DNA of 64,000 nucleotides from Firmicutes bacterium ASF500 (GTDB lineage Bacteria; Bacillota; Clostridia; Oscillospirales; Oscillospiraceae). The first letter of the stretch is position 1, and each line of letters begins with the position of its first letter. The translations under genes were made by a program, and so were the position numbers. The notes beneath the pieces are model-generated. The model was not told where the DNA came from. It saw nothing but the letters and a program-made list of their open reading frames with translations, and did not search any database. Location: NCBI GenBank assembly GCA_000492175.2, contig CP097573.1, positions 1,860,001 to 1,924,000 of the forward strand, written 5' to 3'. Positions 8,749 to 16,231 of this stretch are shown here, piece by piece.

Positions 8749-9678
8749 GTGGATACAAGTTTGGAGAAGCAGAAGAGACTGGCCCATGTAGCCAGAAAAT
8801 ATTATATAGAGGACCAAAAGCAGAGCGATATTGCCCGGGACCTGGGGGTATCCCGTCCGCTGATCAGCCGGATGCTCTCAGAGGCGCGGGAGCTGGGCAT
8901 TGTGGAGATCACCATCCACGAGCCGGGGGCCCGGGAGGCCAGGCTGTTGGAGCGCCTGCGGCTGACCAGCTCCATCCGGGGGGGCGTCCTGGTGGAGGAG
9001 GGGGAGAGCAGCGACGGGACAAACCGCCTTCTGTCCCGGGGGGCGGTGGAGCTTCTGCGGCAGCTGGGGGTCCGCCGGCTGGGCGTGGGGTGGGGCTATT
9101 TGATCGGCCAGCTGGTGTCCTGGCTGGAGGAAAACCCTCAGCCAAACAGCACGATCACCGATATCTGCCCTCTGGTGGGCAACGCCAGCATCCCCGCCCG
9201 CAACTACCAGTCCAACGAAAACGTCCGCCTGATGGCCCAGCAGATGGGGGCTACCCCCCATTTCCTCTATCTCCCCGCCCTGCCCGAAAGCCTGGAGGAG
9301 AAGCAGGTGCTGTGCTCCACCGAGGTCTACCGACAGATTTATCAACAGTGGGCGGGGCTGGACACAGCGCTGGTCAACATCGGGGACTACCCCTCCAGCC
9401 CTGACTTCGCCTCCCTGGTCCGGTACGGCAGTCTGCTCCAGCGGGAGCGGGCCTGCGGCCGGATGCTGATTTACTACTTCAACGAGGACGGCTTTGTGAT
9501 TCAGTCAGAACAGGACTTTGCCATCCAAATTCCCATCGACCTTTTAAAGCGGTGTCCCAACATCATTGGCGTCTGCTCCGCCAACACCAGCGTGAAGGCC
9601 CTGCGGGGCGCGCTCAAGTCCGGCTTTTTCACCCATCTTGTAGCCCGGGCGGAGCTGATTAAGGCGCTGCTGGAGTGA
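8749..9678 (+). CDS. SorC/LsrR-family transcriptional regulator
   Basis: 309 residues. The N-terminus is a helix-turn-helix (ARKYYIEDQKQSDIARDLG, then VSRPLISRMLSEARE, about residues 16-47). The rest is a SorC-type sugar-phosphate-binding effector domain (RRLGVGWGYLIGQL, VCSANTSVKALRGAL). This family includes LsrR (phospho-AI-2), SorC and DeoR-like regulators; they are typically released from DNA by a phosphorylated sugar. GTG 8749 is taken as start because a GGGGGCG stretch lies just upstream and the family N-terminus fits. The next genes, DhaL, DhaK and an LsrF-like enzyme, would make and consume such an effector. Confidence 0.82.
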   Translation: MDTSLEKQKRLAHVARKYYIEDQKQSDIARDLGVSRPLISRMLSEARELGIVEITIHEPGAREARLLERLRLTSSIRGGVLVEEGESSDGTNRLLSRGAVELLRQLGVRRLGVGWGYLIGQLVSWLEENPQPNSTITDICPLVGNASIPARNYQSNENVRLMAQQMGATPHFLYLPALPESLEEKQVLCSTEVYRQIYQQWAGLDTALVNIGDYPSSPDFASLVRYGSLLQRERACGRMLIYYFNEDGFVIQSEQDFAIQIPIDLLKRCPNIIGVCSANTSVKALRGALKSGFFTHLVARAELIKALLE

Positions 9679-9794
9679 CAGCTAAAATTTGTAACCTCCC
9701 AGGCGGCTCTGTCCACCTGGGAGGTCTATTTTTATGTATTTCAACCAAATTGTGCCGTGTGATTCTGTCATATATGTGGAAATGAAAAAATAAA

Positions 9795-9848
9795 TTGACT
9801 TATGTAACAATGTGTGTTAATATAACCTCACAGATGTAACATATGTGC
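9795..9848 (+). promoter_or_regulatory. dhaL promoter with two regulator half-sites
   Basis: TTGACT (9795-9800), 17-bp spacer, TAATAT (9818-9823). TATGTAACAA sits in the spacer (9801-9810) and GATGTAACATATGTGC lies just downstream (9833-9848). The latter matches the motif before the SorC-type gene, so it is the likely repressor site. Confidence 0.6.
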
Positions 9849-9908
9849 ACAAGCAAACGGTCTGTAGGTAAAATAATTTACTGCCAATGGAAGAGGGAGG
9901 TGAACGCT

Positions 9909-10517
9909 ATGACAAAAAGTGAATTTGCTATCCGGCTGAAAAACGCCTGCGCGGCTGTCGCTGCGGCGGAGGGAGAGCTGACTGAGATTGATTCCCACTT
10001 CGGCGACGCTGACCACGGTCTGACCATGTCGAAAATCGCCAGGGCCATCGACCAGGCGGTGGACCAGGCCGACGGGGGCATCCAGTCCATGCTGGACGAC
10101 GCGGCCATGGCCGTCATGACCCTGAACGGCGGCAGCGCGGTTCCCCTGTGGAACACCTGGCTGGACGGAATGCAGGAGGAGGCTCCCGCCGGGGACGAGA
10201 TCGATGTGGACGGCCTGAAGGCCATCTTCGCCAAGGCGCTGGAGGAGCTGAGCGACATGTCCGGAGCCAAGGTGGGGGACAAGACCATGATGGACGCCCT
10301 GATTCCCGCCAGCCAGGCCATCGCTGCCTATGAGGGCGGGGACGAGGCCGGGCTCTTCGCGGAGGCCGCCAAGGCGGCGGCTGAGGGGGCCGAGGCCAGC
10401 AAGCAGTTTGTATCCAAATTCGGACGGGCCAAGAGCTATGGGGAAAAGACCATCGGCACCCCCGACGCCGGAGCTATGTCCATGTCTTACTTTTTCCAGG
10501 GCTTGGCACAGAGCTGA
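9909..10517 (+). CDS. dhaL: DhaL-type kinase subunit (ATP-binding domain)
   Basis: 202 residues, the normal DhaL size. The protein is the ADP/ATP-binding helical barrel of dihydroxyacetone-type kinases. The Mg-nucleotide aspartates are seen in DSHFGDADHGLTM (about 25-37), and the later GTPDAGAMSM motif corresponds to the DPGA loop. ATG 9909 follows GGGAGGTGA; an upstream in-frame ATG at 9843 has no such site. Here dhaL precedes dhaK, reversed from many operons, and no PTS DhaM is present, so the phosphate donor may be ATP (inference). Confidence 0.85.
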   Translation: MTKSEFAIRLKNACAAVAAAEGELTEIDSHFGDADHGLTMSKIARAIDQAVDQADGGIQSMLDDAAMAVMTLNGGSAVPLWNTWLDGMQEEAPAGDEIDVDGLKAIFAKALEELSDMSGAKVGDKTMMDALIPASQAIAAYEGGDEAGLFAEAAKAAAEGAEASKQFVSKFGRAKSYGEKTIGTPDAGAMSMSYFFQGLAQS

Positions 10518-10544
10518 GACAGTCAACTTTAAGGAGGTAACCTT

Positions 10545-11543
10545 ATGAAAATGAAGAAGTTTATCAACGCTCCCGAGACCATCACCGACGAGGAGCTGGT
10601 GGGCCTGGGACTGGCCTACCCCGACATTCTGGATGTGGACGGACACCTGGTCATCAGCAAGGACCTGGCGGATGCCGACCGGGTGACCATCGTCACCTAC
10701 GGCGGCTCGGGCCACGAGCCCGCCCAGGCCGGATTTGTGGGCAAGGGTATGCTGGACGTTCAGGCCGTGGGCGACATCTTCGCCGCCCCCAACGGCCAGC
10801 TGGTGTTTGACGCGATGAAGCTGGCCGACAAGGGCCACGGTGTGCTGCTGCTCACCCTGAACTACGCCGGCGACCAGCTGGCCGGCAAGCAGGCTATGAA
10901 GCTGGCCCAGAAGGCGGGGCTGAACGTGCGCCAGGTGGTCACCGGCGAGGAGATCCAGTACGACCCCAGCGGCGAGGACAACAAGCGGGGCCTGGCCGGG
11001 GCCGTGGCCCTGTACCACATCGCCGCCGCCGCCGCCCGGGAGGGCAAGTCCCTGGATGAGGTGGCCGCAATCGCCCAGCGCTACGCCGACAGCATGGCCT
11101 CCGTCACTGTGAAATCTACCGACGCCACCCACCCCCAGAACGGCATGTCCTTCGGCGACCTGGGCGAGACCGACCTGATGGAGATCGGCGCGGGCCAGCA
11201 CGGTGAGGGCGGCGGCGTCCGGGTGCCCATGATGTCCTCCAAGGACACCGTAGCCACTGTGGCTCAGGCCCTGTGCAAGAATCTGGAGTTGAAGGCCGGG
11301 GACAAGACCTTTGTCATGATCAACGGCTGCGGGGCCACCACTATGATGGAGATGCTGGTGCTGTTCAAGGATACGGTGGAGTATTTGAAGGGCATGGGCG
11401 TGGAAGTGGTCGCCAGTATGGTGGGCGAGATTCTCACCGTCCAGGAGGCCGGCGGCTTCCAGATGAACATCGCCAAGTGGGACGAGGAATTTATCCGCCT
11501 GTGGAACACCCCCTGCCACACCCCCGCCTACAGCAAGGAGTAA
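10545..11543 (+). CDS. dhaK: DhaK-type kinase subunit (ketose-binding)
   Basis: 332 residues. The substrate-binding subunit of a dihydroxyacetone-type kinase, which binds the ketone covalently through a histidine. GGSGHEP (53-59) and GAGQHGEGG (215-223, with H219 as the likely hemiaminal histidine) are present. GGAGGTAACC precedes ATG 10545. With DhaL it would phosphorylate a short ketose; the partner aldolase suggests a substrate such as a tetrulose or an AI-2-like ketone rather than plain dihydroxyacetone. Confidence 0.88.
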   Translation: MKMKKFINAPETITDEELVGLGLAYPDILDVDGHLVISKDLADADRVTIVTYGGSGHEPAQAGFVGKGMLDVQAVGDIFAAPNGQLVFDAMKLADKGHGVLLLTLNYAGDQLAGKQAMKLAQKAGLNVRQVVTGEEIQYDPSGEDNKRGLAGAVALYHIAAAAAREGKSLDEVAAIAQRYADSMASVTVKSTDATHPQNGMSFGDLGETDLMEIGAGQHGEGGGVRVPMMSSKDTVATVAQALCKNLELKAGDKTFVMINGCGATTMMEMLVLFKDTVEYLKGMGVEVVASMVGEILTVQEAGGFQMNIAKWDEEFIRLWNTPCHTPAYSKE

Positions 11544-11546
11544 GCC

Positions 11547-12428
11547 ATGGCTGACAATATTGGAAACAAGGCGGCTCACGACTACCATTTGGATGTCCCC
11601 GCCGCTCAGGAGGGCTTCTATGTCAAGGGAGCGGCCCACTGCGACTGGGGCATGAAGACCCGGCTGGCCCGGATGTTCAACCCCAAGTCGGGAAACACCG
11701 TCATGCTGGCCTTTGACCACGGCTACATCATGGGCCCCACCGCCGGGCTGGAGCGCATCGACCTGGCGATCCCTCCTCTGATCCCCTATGTGGATGTGCT
11801 CATGGGCACCCGGGGCACCTTCCGCTCCTGTATCTCCCCCTCGGCACAGGTGGGACGGTGCCTCCGGGTGACCTATGACTCCACCGTTCTCTATGACGAC
11901 ATGTCCAACGGCGGCGGCTTCTCCGGCGATATGGAGAACGCCCTACGGATGAACGCCGACTGTGTGGCGGTGCAGACCTTCATCGGGTCCGCCGGAGAGA
12001 GCCGCTCCCTGGAGCTGCTGGGCCGCACCGCCGACGCCGGGGCCCGGTACGGTATGCCCACCCTTGGCGTGGTGGCCGTGGGCAAGGAGATGGAGCGGAC
12101 GGAGCGGTTCTTCCTGCTGGCTACCCGCGTGCTGGCGGAGAACGGGGCCAACATTGTGAAGAGCTACTACTGCGAGGGCTTTGAGCGGGTGGCCGCCGCC
12201 TGCCCCGTGCCCATCGTCATCGCCGGGGGCAAGAAGCTGCCTGAGCCGGAGGCCCTGGAGATGGCCTATAAGGCCATCCAGGAGGGGGCCCACGGGGTGG
12301 ACATGGGCCGGAACATCTTCCAGTCCGACTGCCCCGCCGGTATGACTCAGGCCATCGGCAAGGTGGTCCACGAGGGCTATACCCCCGCCCAGGCCTATGA
12401 GGTCTATCAGGAGATCAAAAACCAGTAA
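11547..12428 (+). CDS. LsrF-like class I aldolase/thiolase
   Basis: 293 residues, nearly the length of E. coli LsrF (about 291) and similar along its whole length: DWGMKTRLARMFNPKSGNTV, MLAFDHGYIMGPT, IVIAGGKKLPEPEALEM, GVDMGRNIFQS. This is a TIM-barrel of the DeoC/FbaB family with a Schiff-base lysine, probably in the KSYY region (about 204-207). LsrF cleaves 3-hydroxy-5-phosphonooxypentane-2,4-dione with CoA. It starts 4 bp after dhaK. The exact substrate cannot be told from sequence; class I fructose-bisphosphate-type aldolase is the alternative. Confidence 0.82.
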   Translation: MADNIGNKAAHDYHLDVPAAQEGFYVKGAAHCDWGMKTRLARMFNPKSGNTVMLAFDHGYIMGPTAGLERIDLAIPPLIPYVDVLMGTRGTFRSCISPSAQVGRCLRVTYDSTVLYDDMSNGGGFSGDMENALRMNADCVAVQTFIGSAGESRSLELLGRTADAGARYGMPTLGVVAVGKEMERTERFFLLATRVLAENGANIVKSYYCEGFERVAAACPVPIVIAGGKKLPEPEALEMAYKAIQEGAHGVDMGRNIFQSDCPAGMTQAIGKVVHEGYTPAQAYEVYQEIKNQ

Positions 12429-12433
12429 AAAAT

Positions 12434-12506
12434 GGAGGGCTCTGAAGAGCCCTCCACACGGACACGAAAGACTGTGGCCGCTCCCATCGTGCGAGGATGG
12501 GAGCGG
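12434..12506 (+). terminator. Two successive hairpins after the LsrF-like gene
   Basis: First stem GGAGGGCTC/GAGCCCTCC (12434-12455, TGAA loop); second stem CCGCTCCCATC/GATGGGAGCGG (12478-12506). Neither has a strong U tract, so attenuation, processing or mRNA stabilisation is as likely as full termination. Confidence 0.5.
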
Positions 12507-12591
12507 GTCCCCCGTGACAATTTATTATACATCACATTTTCGGAAATTGCAACGTGGGGGACCTGATTTATTTTAGAAAGGGGTTCCTCTT

Positions 12592-13110
12592 ATGACCGCG
12601 AAAAAATATCTGCCCATCGCCCTGTTTATCGGGCTCCAGGCCTGCGTACTTCAGGCTCTTGACCAGACCATCTGTGCCTCTATTCCGCCCCTGGCCGCCG
12701 GAGGCGGCTGGATCTCCTTCCAGGCCTGGGCTATGTACTTCCTGGGCGGCTGTACCCCCAAGGGCGGGGCGCGGGCGCTGATCGGATATGTGCTGGGTAT
12801 GATCGCCTCCATCGCCATCATGGTGGGCGGCGGCGCGCTGGGTGCGCTGGGCTTCTGGGCCATGCCGGTCATCCTGCTGATTTTGGTGCCCATCATCCTC
12901 TATCTGGATATCGCGCCGGAGATGATTAACTTTGTCCCCGCCGTGTTCGTCGGGGCGGGCGTGTTCTTCGGCGTGATGAGCTACATCCCCGGGGCCACCT
13001 TCGCAAACGCCTTCATCAGCGAGGGCGTGTACTGCGTCATTGGTCTGGCCTTCGGCTTTGTCACCATCGTCTTCCGGGGCTGGTACGAGAAAAAGTACGT
13101 CAATTCGTAA
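12592..13110 (+). CDS. DUF1097-like integral membrane protein
   Basis: 172 residues, with five or six membrane segments and very few charged residues. The pattern (glycine-rich first helices, GYVLGMIASIAIMVGGGALG, then FVPAVFVGAGVFFGV) resembles DUF1097/YcdZ inner-membrane proteins. GAAAGGGGTTCC precedes ATG 12592. Its place between the LsrF-like and VOC genes suggests uptake or efflux of the module's substrate, but this is inference only. Confidence 0.65.
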   Translation: MTAKKYLPIALFIGLQACVLQALDQTICASIPPLAAGGGWISFQAWAMYFLGGCTPKGGARALIGYVLGMIASIAIMVGGGALGALGFWAMPVILLILVPIILYLDIAPEMINFVPAVFVGAGVFFGVMSYIPGATFANAFISEGVYCVIGLAFGFVTIVFRGWYEKKYVNS

Positions 13111-13146
13111 TTCACAGGCACAGCCTGTTATTAAGGAGGAAGCATT

Positions 13147-13470
13147 ATGTCCGCTGAATACATGCACATCGGGATTCCCATCACCAACCGCAAGCCTAAC
13201 ATGACCTACAACGAGGGGGCCAAGTTCTGGGTGAGCCAGGTGGACGACTACGACTACAAGATCGAGTACCTGAAATTTGAGGAGGGCACCCCCTTCCCCG
13301 AGGAAATCCACCGCCACCCCCATGTGGCCTATAAGGTGGACGACCTGGAGAAGTACATCGCCGACGCCGACAGCGTGATCTGCGGCCCCATGGAGGCCAA
13401 CGAGAAGGGCGACCGGCTGGCCTTTGTCTGGAAGGACGGGGCGATTTTGGAGCTGTATCAAGAGGCGTAG
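13147..13470 (+). CDS. VOC/glyoxalase-fold small protein
   Basis: 107 residues with the beta-alpha-beta-beta-beta arrangement of a VOC module. Possible metal ligands are HIGIP near residue 7, the HRHPHVAY region (about 56-63) and the LELYQ end. AAGGAGGAAGCATT precedes ATG 13147. Last gene of the SorC-DhaLK-LsrF group; an isomerase or epimerase role on the keto-sugar phosphate is a reasonable guess (LsrG fills that step in AI-2 breakdown but is a different fold). Confidence 0.65.
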   Translation: MSAEYMHIGIPITNRKPNMTYNEGAKFWVSQVDDYDYKIEYLKFEEGTPFPEEIHRHPHVAYKVDDLEKYIADADSVICGPMEANEKGDRLAFVWKDGAILELYQEA

Positions 13471-13510
13471 GGCGATATCAGAGCAGTTCTCAAAAATGCG
13501 GAAGCCGCTC

Positions 13511-13592
13511 CTGTAGGGGCGGGTATCACCCGCCCGTCGTTATCAATAAGATTGGTTGGCGTTCCGCGGGCGGATAATATCCGCCCCTACAG
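13511..13592. repeat. TGTAGGGGCG-type palindromic intergenic repeat
   Basis: Starts CTGTAGGGGCGGG and ends CGCCCCTACAG, with nested inverted repeats (GCGGGTATCACCCGC; GCGGATAATATCCGC). Related copies lie at 23966, 25751, 31177 and 31652. Confidence 0.75.
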
Positions 13593-13646
13593 AAAGAAGC
13601 TTTCTCGTTATTTCGTGGAATCGCTCTAACATACTGAATTGAAGCA

Positions 13647-13679
13647 GGGGGAGCGCAGTCCAAAGGACGGCGCTCCCCT
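13647..13679. repeat. 33-bp hairpin abutting IS copy 1
   Basis: Arms of 15 nt (GGGGAGCGC.. / ..GCGCTCCCC) around an AAA loop, with two mismatches. It ends at the base before the IS terminal repeat, as do the hairpins beside IS copy 2. Confidence 0.7.
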
Positions 13680-15268
13680 CAGCCTGTCGAAAAAGTCTGC
13701 CTTTTGGTAGACTTTTTCATGTAAAGATGATAAAATAGGGAGTAAGGGGTGAGGGAAATGTTGGAGCGAGGGAAAAATGAGCGAGGGGTCATAGAAATGG
13801 TGGACACAGAAAGCCTGGTGCCGCCCGAACATCTATTGCGGCAGGTGGATGCAGCGGTAGATTTCGAGAAATTGTACAAAATCGTGGAGGCGTCGTACAG
13901 CAAAGAAGAGGGCCGGCGGAGCATCGACCCAGTGGTGCTGTTCAAAATCGTATTGCTGCAGCATTTGGATGGGAATACCTCTTTGCGGGGAACGCTGCGC
14001 AGGGCGCAGACAGATGTAGCATACCGGTGGTTTCTGCGATACACGCTGAGTGAGGAGCTGCCCCATTTTTCCACGGTGAGCTACAACTTCCGGCACCGGT
14101 ACACTCCGGAAACGATAGAGTTGGTGTTTCAGTGGATATTGGAGGAGGCGGGCAGTGCGGGAGCACTGACCCCGGCGGCGGTATTTATAGATGGGACACA
14201 CATCAAAGCCAGCGCAAATCTGAAGAAGAAAATGAAGCAGGAAGTACCGGCAGCGGCAAAACGATACCAGGAAGAACTGCTGGCGGAAGTGAACGCGGAC
14301 CGGGAGGCTCATGGAAAAAAGCCACTGGATGATGAAGAAGAACCACCCAAAGCTGGAGGGAAGAAACAGGACAATACCTCAAAAAAGAAGCAGGCCCGGA
14401 GGAAGAAAGAGGCGAAAAAGCAGAAAACAGTAACGGTATCCACCACAGACCCGGAGAGTGGAATGTTCCACAAAGGGGAGCACAAGCGGTGCTTTGCTTA
14501 TGAGGCCCATACCGCCTGTGACAAGAGCGGTTACGTATTGGAAACAGTGGTCACCCCCGGAAATGTCCATGACAGCGTGGCGTTTGACGATGTTTACGAC
14601 AAATTGATTCAATCGTTTCCAGAGGTGGAAACAGTGGTGGCAGATGCCGCCTACAAGACCCCGCATATTTGCAAAAAGGTATTTCGAGATGGCCGGGTAT
14701 TGTCTACAGCCTACAAGCGGCCCACGACGATGAAGGGTGGACATCCCTGGTGGTCTTACGTCTACGATGAATATTATGACTGCGTGATCTGCCCAGAATA
14801 CCACATCCTGTCCTACCGCACCACCAACCGGGATGGATACCGTGAATACCGCAGCGATCCGACAATTTGTGCCCAGTGCCCCACCCGGCATTTATGTACA
14901 AAATCCAAAAGCTTCGTAAAGACTGTCCTGCGGCACATCTGGAAGGGCTATGAGGAACTGGCCGATGATGCCAGGTACACCCCGGAGTACAAGCAGCTCT
15001 ATGCAAGGCGCAAAGAGACCATTGAGCGAGTTTTTGCCGATGCAAAAGAAAAACACGCCATGCGCTATACCGTTTACCGTGGTCTGGCCCAGGTTTCCAA
15101 CTGGGTGAGGCTTAAATTTGCTGCCATGAACCTCAAAAGTTGGCAAGATGGAAAGCCAGAAAGCGCTTTGCTCCGCCTTCCTCCACACCCTCCTCCTACA
15201 TTTTATTCCTCGTTAACGTTGTGCCCTGTCTGGCTTCATTACCAGACAGGGCATTTTTCGACAAGCTG
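13680..15268 (+). mobile_element. IS1182-like insertion sequence, copy 1 (1589 bp)
   Basis: Bounded by inverted ends CAGCCTGTCGAAAAA (13680-13694) and, read inward on the other strand, CAGCTTGTCGAAAAA (ending 15268). It carries one transposase gene. The element is one base shorter than copy 2 at 38074-39663, owing to a lost A at about 15134. The left flank is a 33-bp hairpin and the right flank a different hairpin (15269-15293), so there is no matching target duplication. Confidence 0.88.
13758..15268 (+). pseudogene. IS1182-like transposase, 3'-frameshifted
   Basis: DDE transposase with an N-terminal DUF772-type region (RWFLRYTLSEELPHFSTVSY), first Asp in FIDGTHIKA (about 145-153), a lysine-rich insertion (about 200-225), second Asp in VADAAYK, and the Glu in ERVFADAKEKH. 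Copy 2 has five A residues where this has four (CTCAAAAGTTGG at 15131-15142). The last 45 residues therefore shift frame, and the open frame leaves the IS and continues into host DNA as far as 15536. All catalytic residues precede the shift, so partial activity is possible. ATG 13758 is chosen over GTG 13749. Confidence 0.75.
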
Positions 15269-15300
15269 TCATGCCGCCCGAATGGGCGGCATGTTTCTTT
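15269..15300 (+). terminator. Hairpin directly after IS copy 1
   Basis: CATGCCGCCC/GGGCGGCATG (15270-15293) with GAAT loop, then TTTCTTTTG: a rho-independent terminator form that touches the IS right end. Confidence 0.65.
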
Positions 15301-15343
15301 TGTCCCATGTCTACCAAAAAGCCCTGTCGAACCCCTGTGGTGC

Positions 15344-15480
15344 AAGGGATTGCGGCGACTTTGAGCCTGACAAGAACGTCACCCGTACGGAGATAGCGGT
15401 TGTCATGGCCAAGCTTCTGAACCTGGACTATAAGTACTATGAGACCACCTGCCCCTTCAGCGACATGCCTGACTGCTGTG
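15344..15480 (+). pseudogene. S-layer homology (SLH) domain remnant
   Basis: About 45 codons read GDFEPDKNVTRTEIAVVMAK, then LLNLDYKYY and CPFSDMPD, which is most of one SLH cell-wall-binding domain. No start, signal peptide or further SLH repeats remain. It is in frame with the shifted transposase, so the two now form one accidental reading frame. Probably the tail of a surface-protein gene lost when the IS region rearranged. Confidence 0.65.
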
Positions 15481-15585
15481 ACCCCCGCCTCCCGGGTGCC
15501 GGCCTCCGCCTCCGAAAAGGGGGGCGGGGCCCTTGATTTTCCGGGGCAAATGTGCAATACTACTATTTACAAAGGGGGTGACGCC

Positions 15586-16212
15586 GTGCTGGAGGTACGA
15601 GGCCTGTGTAAGAGCTACGGCGGGCGGCGTGTGCTGGAGCCGGTGAGCTTTGTTCTGCCCCAGGGGCAGTGCCTGGGGCTGGCGGGGCACAACGGATCGG
15701 GCAAGTCCACGCTGCTGCGGCTGATGGCGCAGATCGAGCGGGCGGACAGCGGACAGCTCCTGTATGAGGGGAAGTCCGTGCTGGGCGACCGGCGGTTTCT
15801 GCGGACGGTGCTGGGCTACGTCCCCCAGAGCCCCCAGCTGGCCGGGGAGCTGACGGTGCGGCGTCAGCTCCAGCTGTGGCAGGGGGCGTGCGGGCTATCG
15901 GGGCCCCTGCCGGAGGAGGTTGTGGAGCTGCTGGGCCTGGAGGAGCTGATGCCCCGGCGGATCTCAGACCTGTCGGGGGGGATGGCCCAGCGGGTGAGCG
16001 TAGGGCTGGCCCTGCTGTCCCGCCCCCGGCTTCTGCTGATGGACGAGGCCACCACCGGCCTGGACCGAGGTTATGTCCCCCGCCTGCTGGATTGGCTGGA
16101 GAGCTTTGTGTCCGGCGGCGGCGGGCTTGTGTGGTGCAGTCACCACGCCGGGGAGCTGGACCGGCTGTGCGGTGCGGTGCTGACCCTGGAAAACGGCGCT
16201 TTGCGGACATAA
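15586..16212 (+). CDS. ABC transporter ATP-binding protein
   Basis: 208 residues. Walker A GHNGSGKST (about 36-44), signature LSGGMAQR (about 125-132), Walker B LLLMDEAT and a late histidine switch (VWCSHHAGEL). GTG 15586 follows AAAGGGGGTGAC; the frame is open further upstream but there overlaps the SLH remnant. ATPase of the ABC-2 type exporter formed with the two permeases at 17896 and 19098. Confidence 0.85.
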   Translation: MLEVRGLCKSYGGRRVLEPVSFVLPQGQCLGLAGHNGSGKSTLLRLMAQIERADSGQLLYEGKSVLGDRRFLRTVLGYVPQSPQLAGELTVRRQLQLWQGACGLSGPLPEEVVELLGLEELMPRRISDLSGGMAQRVSVGLALLSRPRLLLMDEATTGLDRGYVPRLLDWLESFVSGGGGLVWCSHHAGELDRLCGAVLTLENGALRT

Positions 16213-16231
16213 AATGGGAAGGATGATGGAA

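Noticed and set aside
9828..11720. 630-codon minus-strand frame opposite dhaL and dhaK
   Set aside because: Mirrors the third-position GC bias of the genes; rich in H, L, G, V without any motif.
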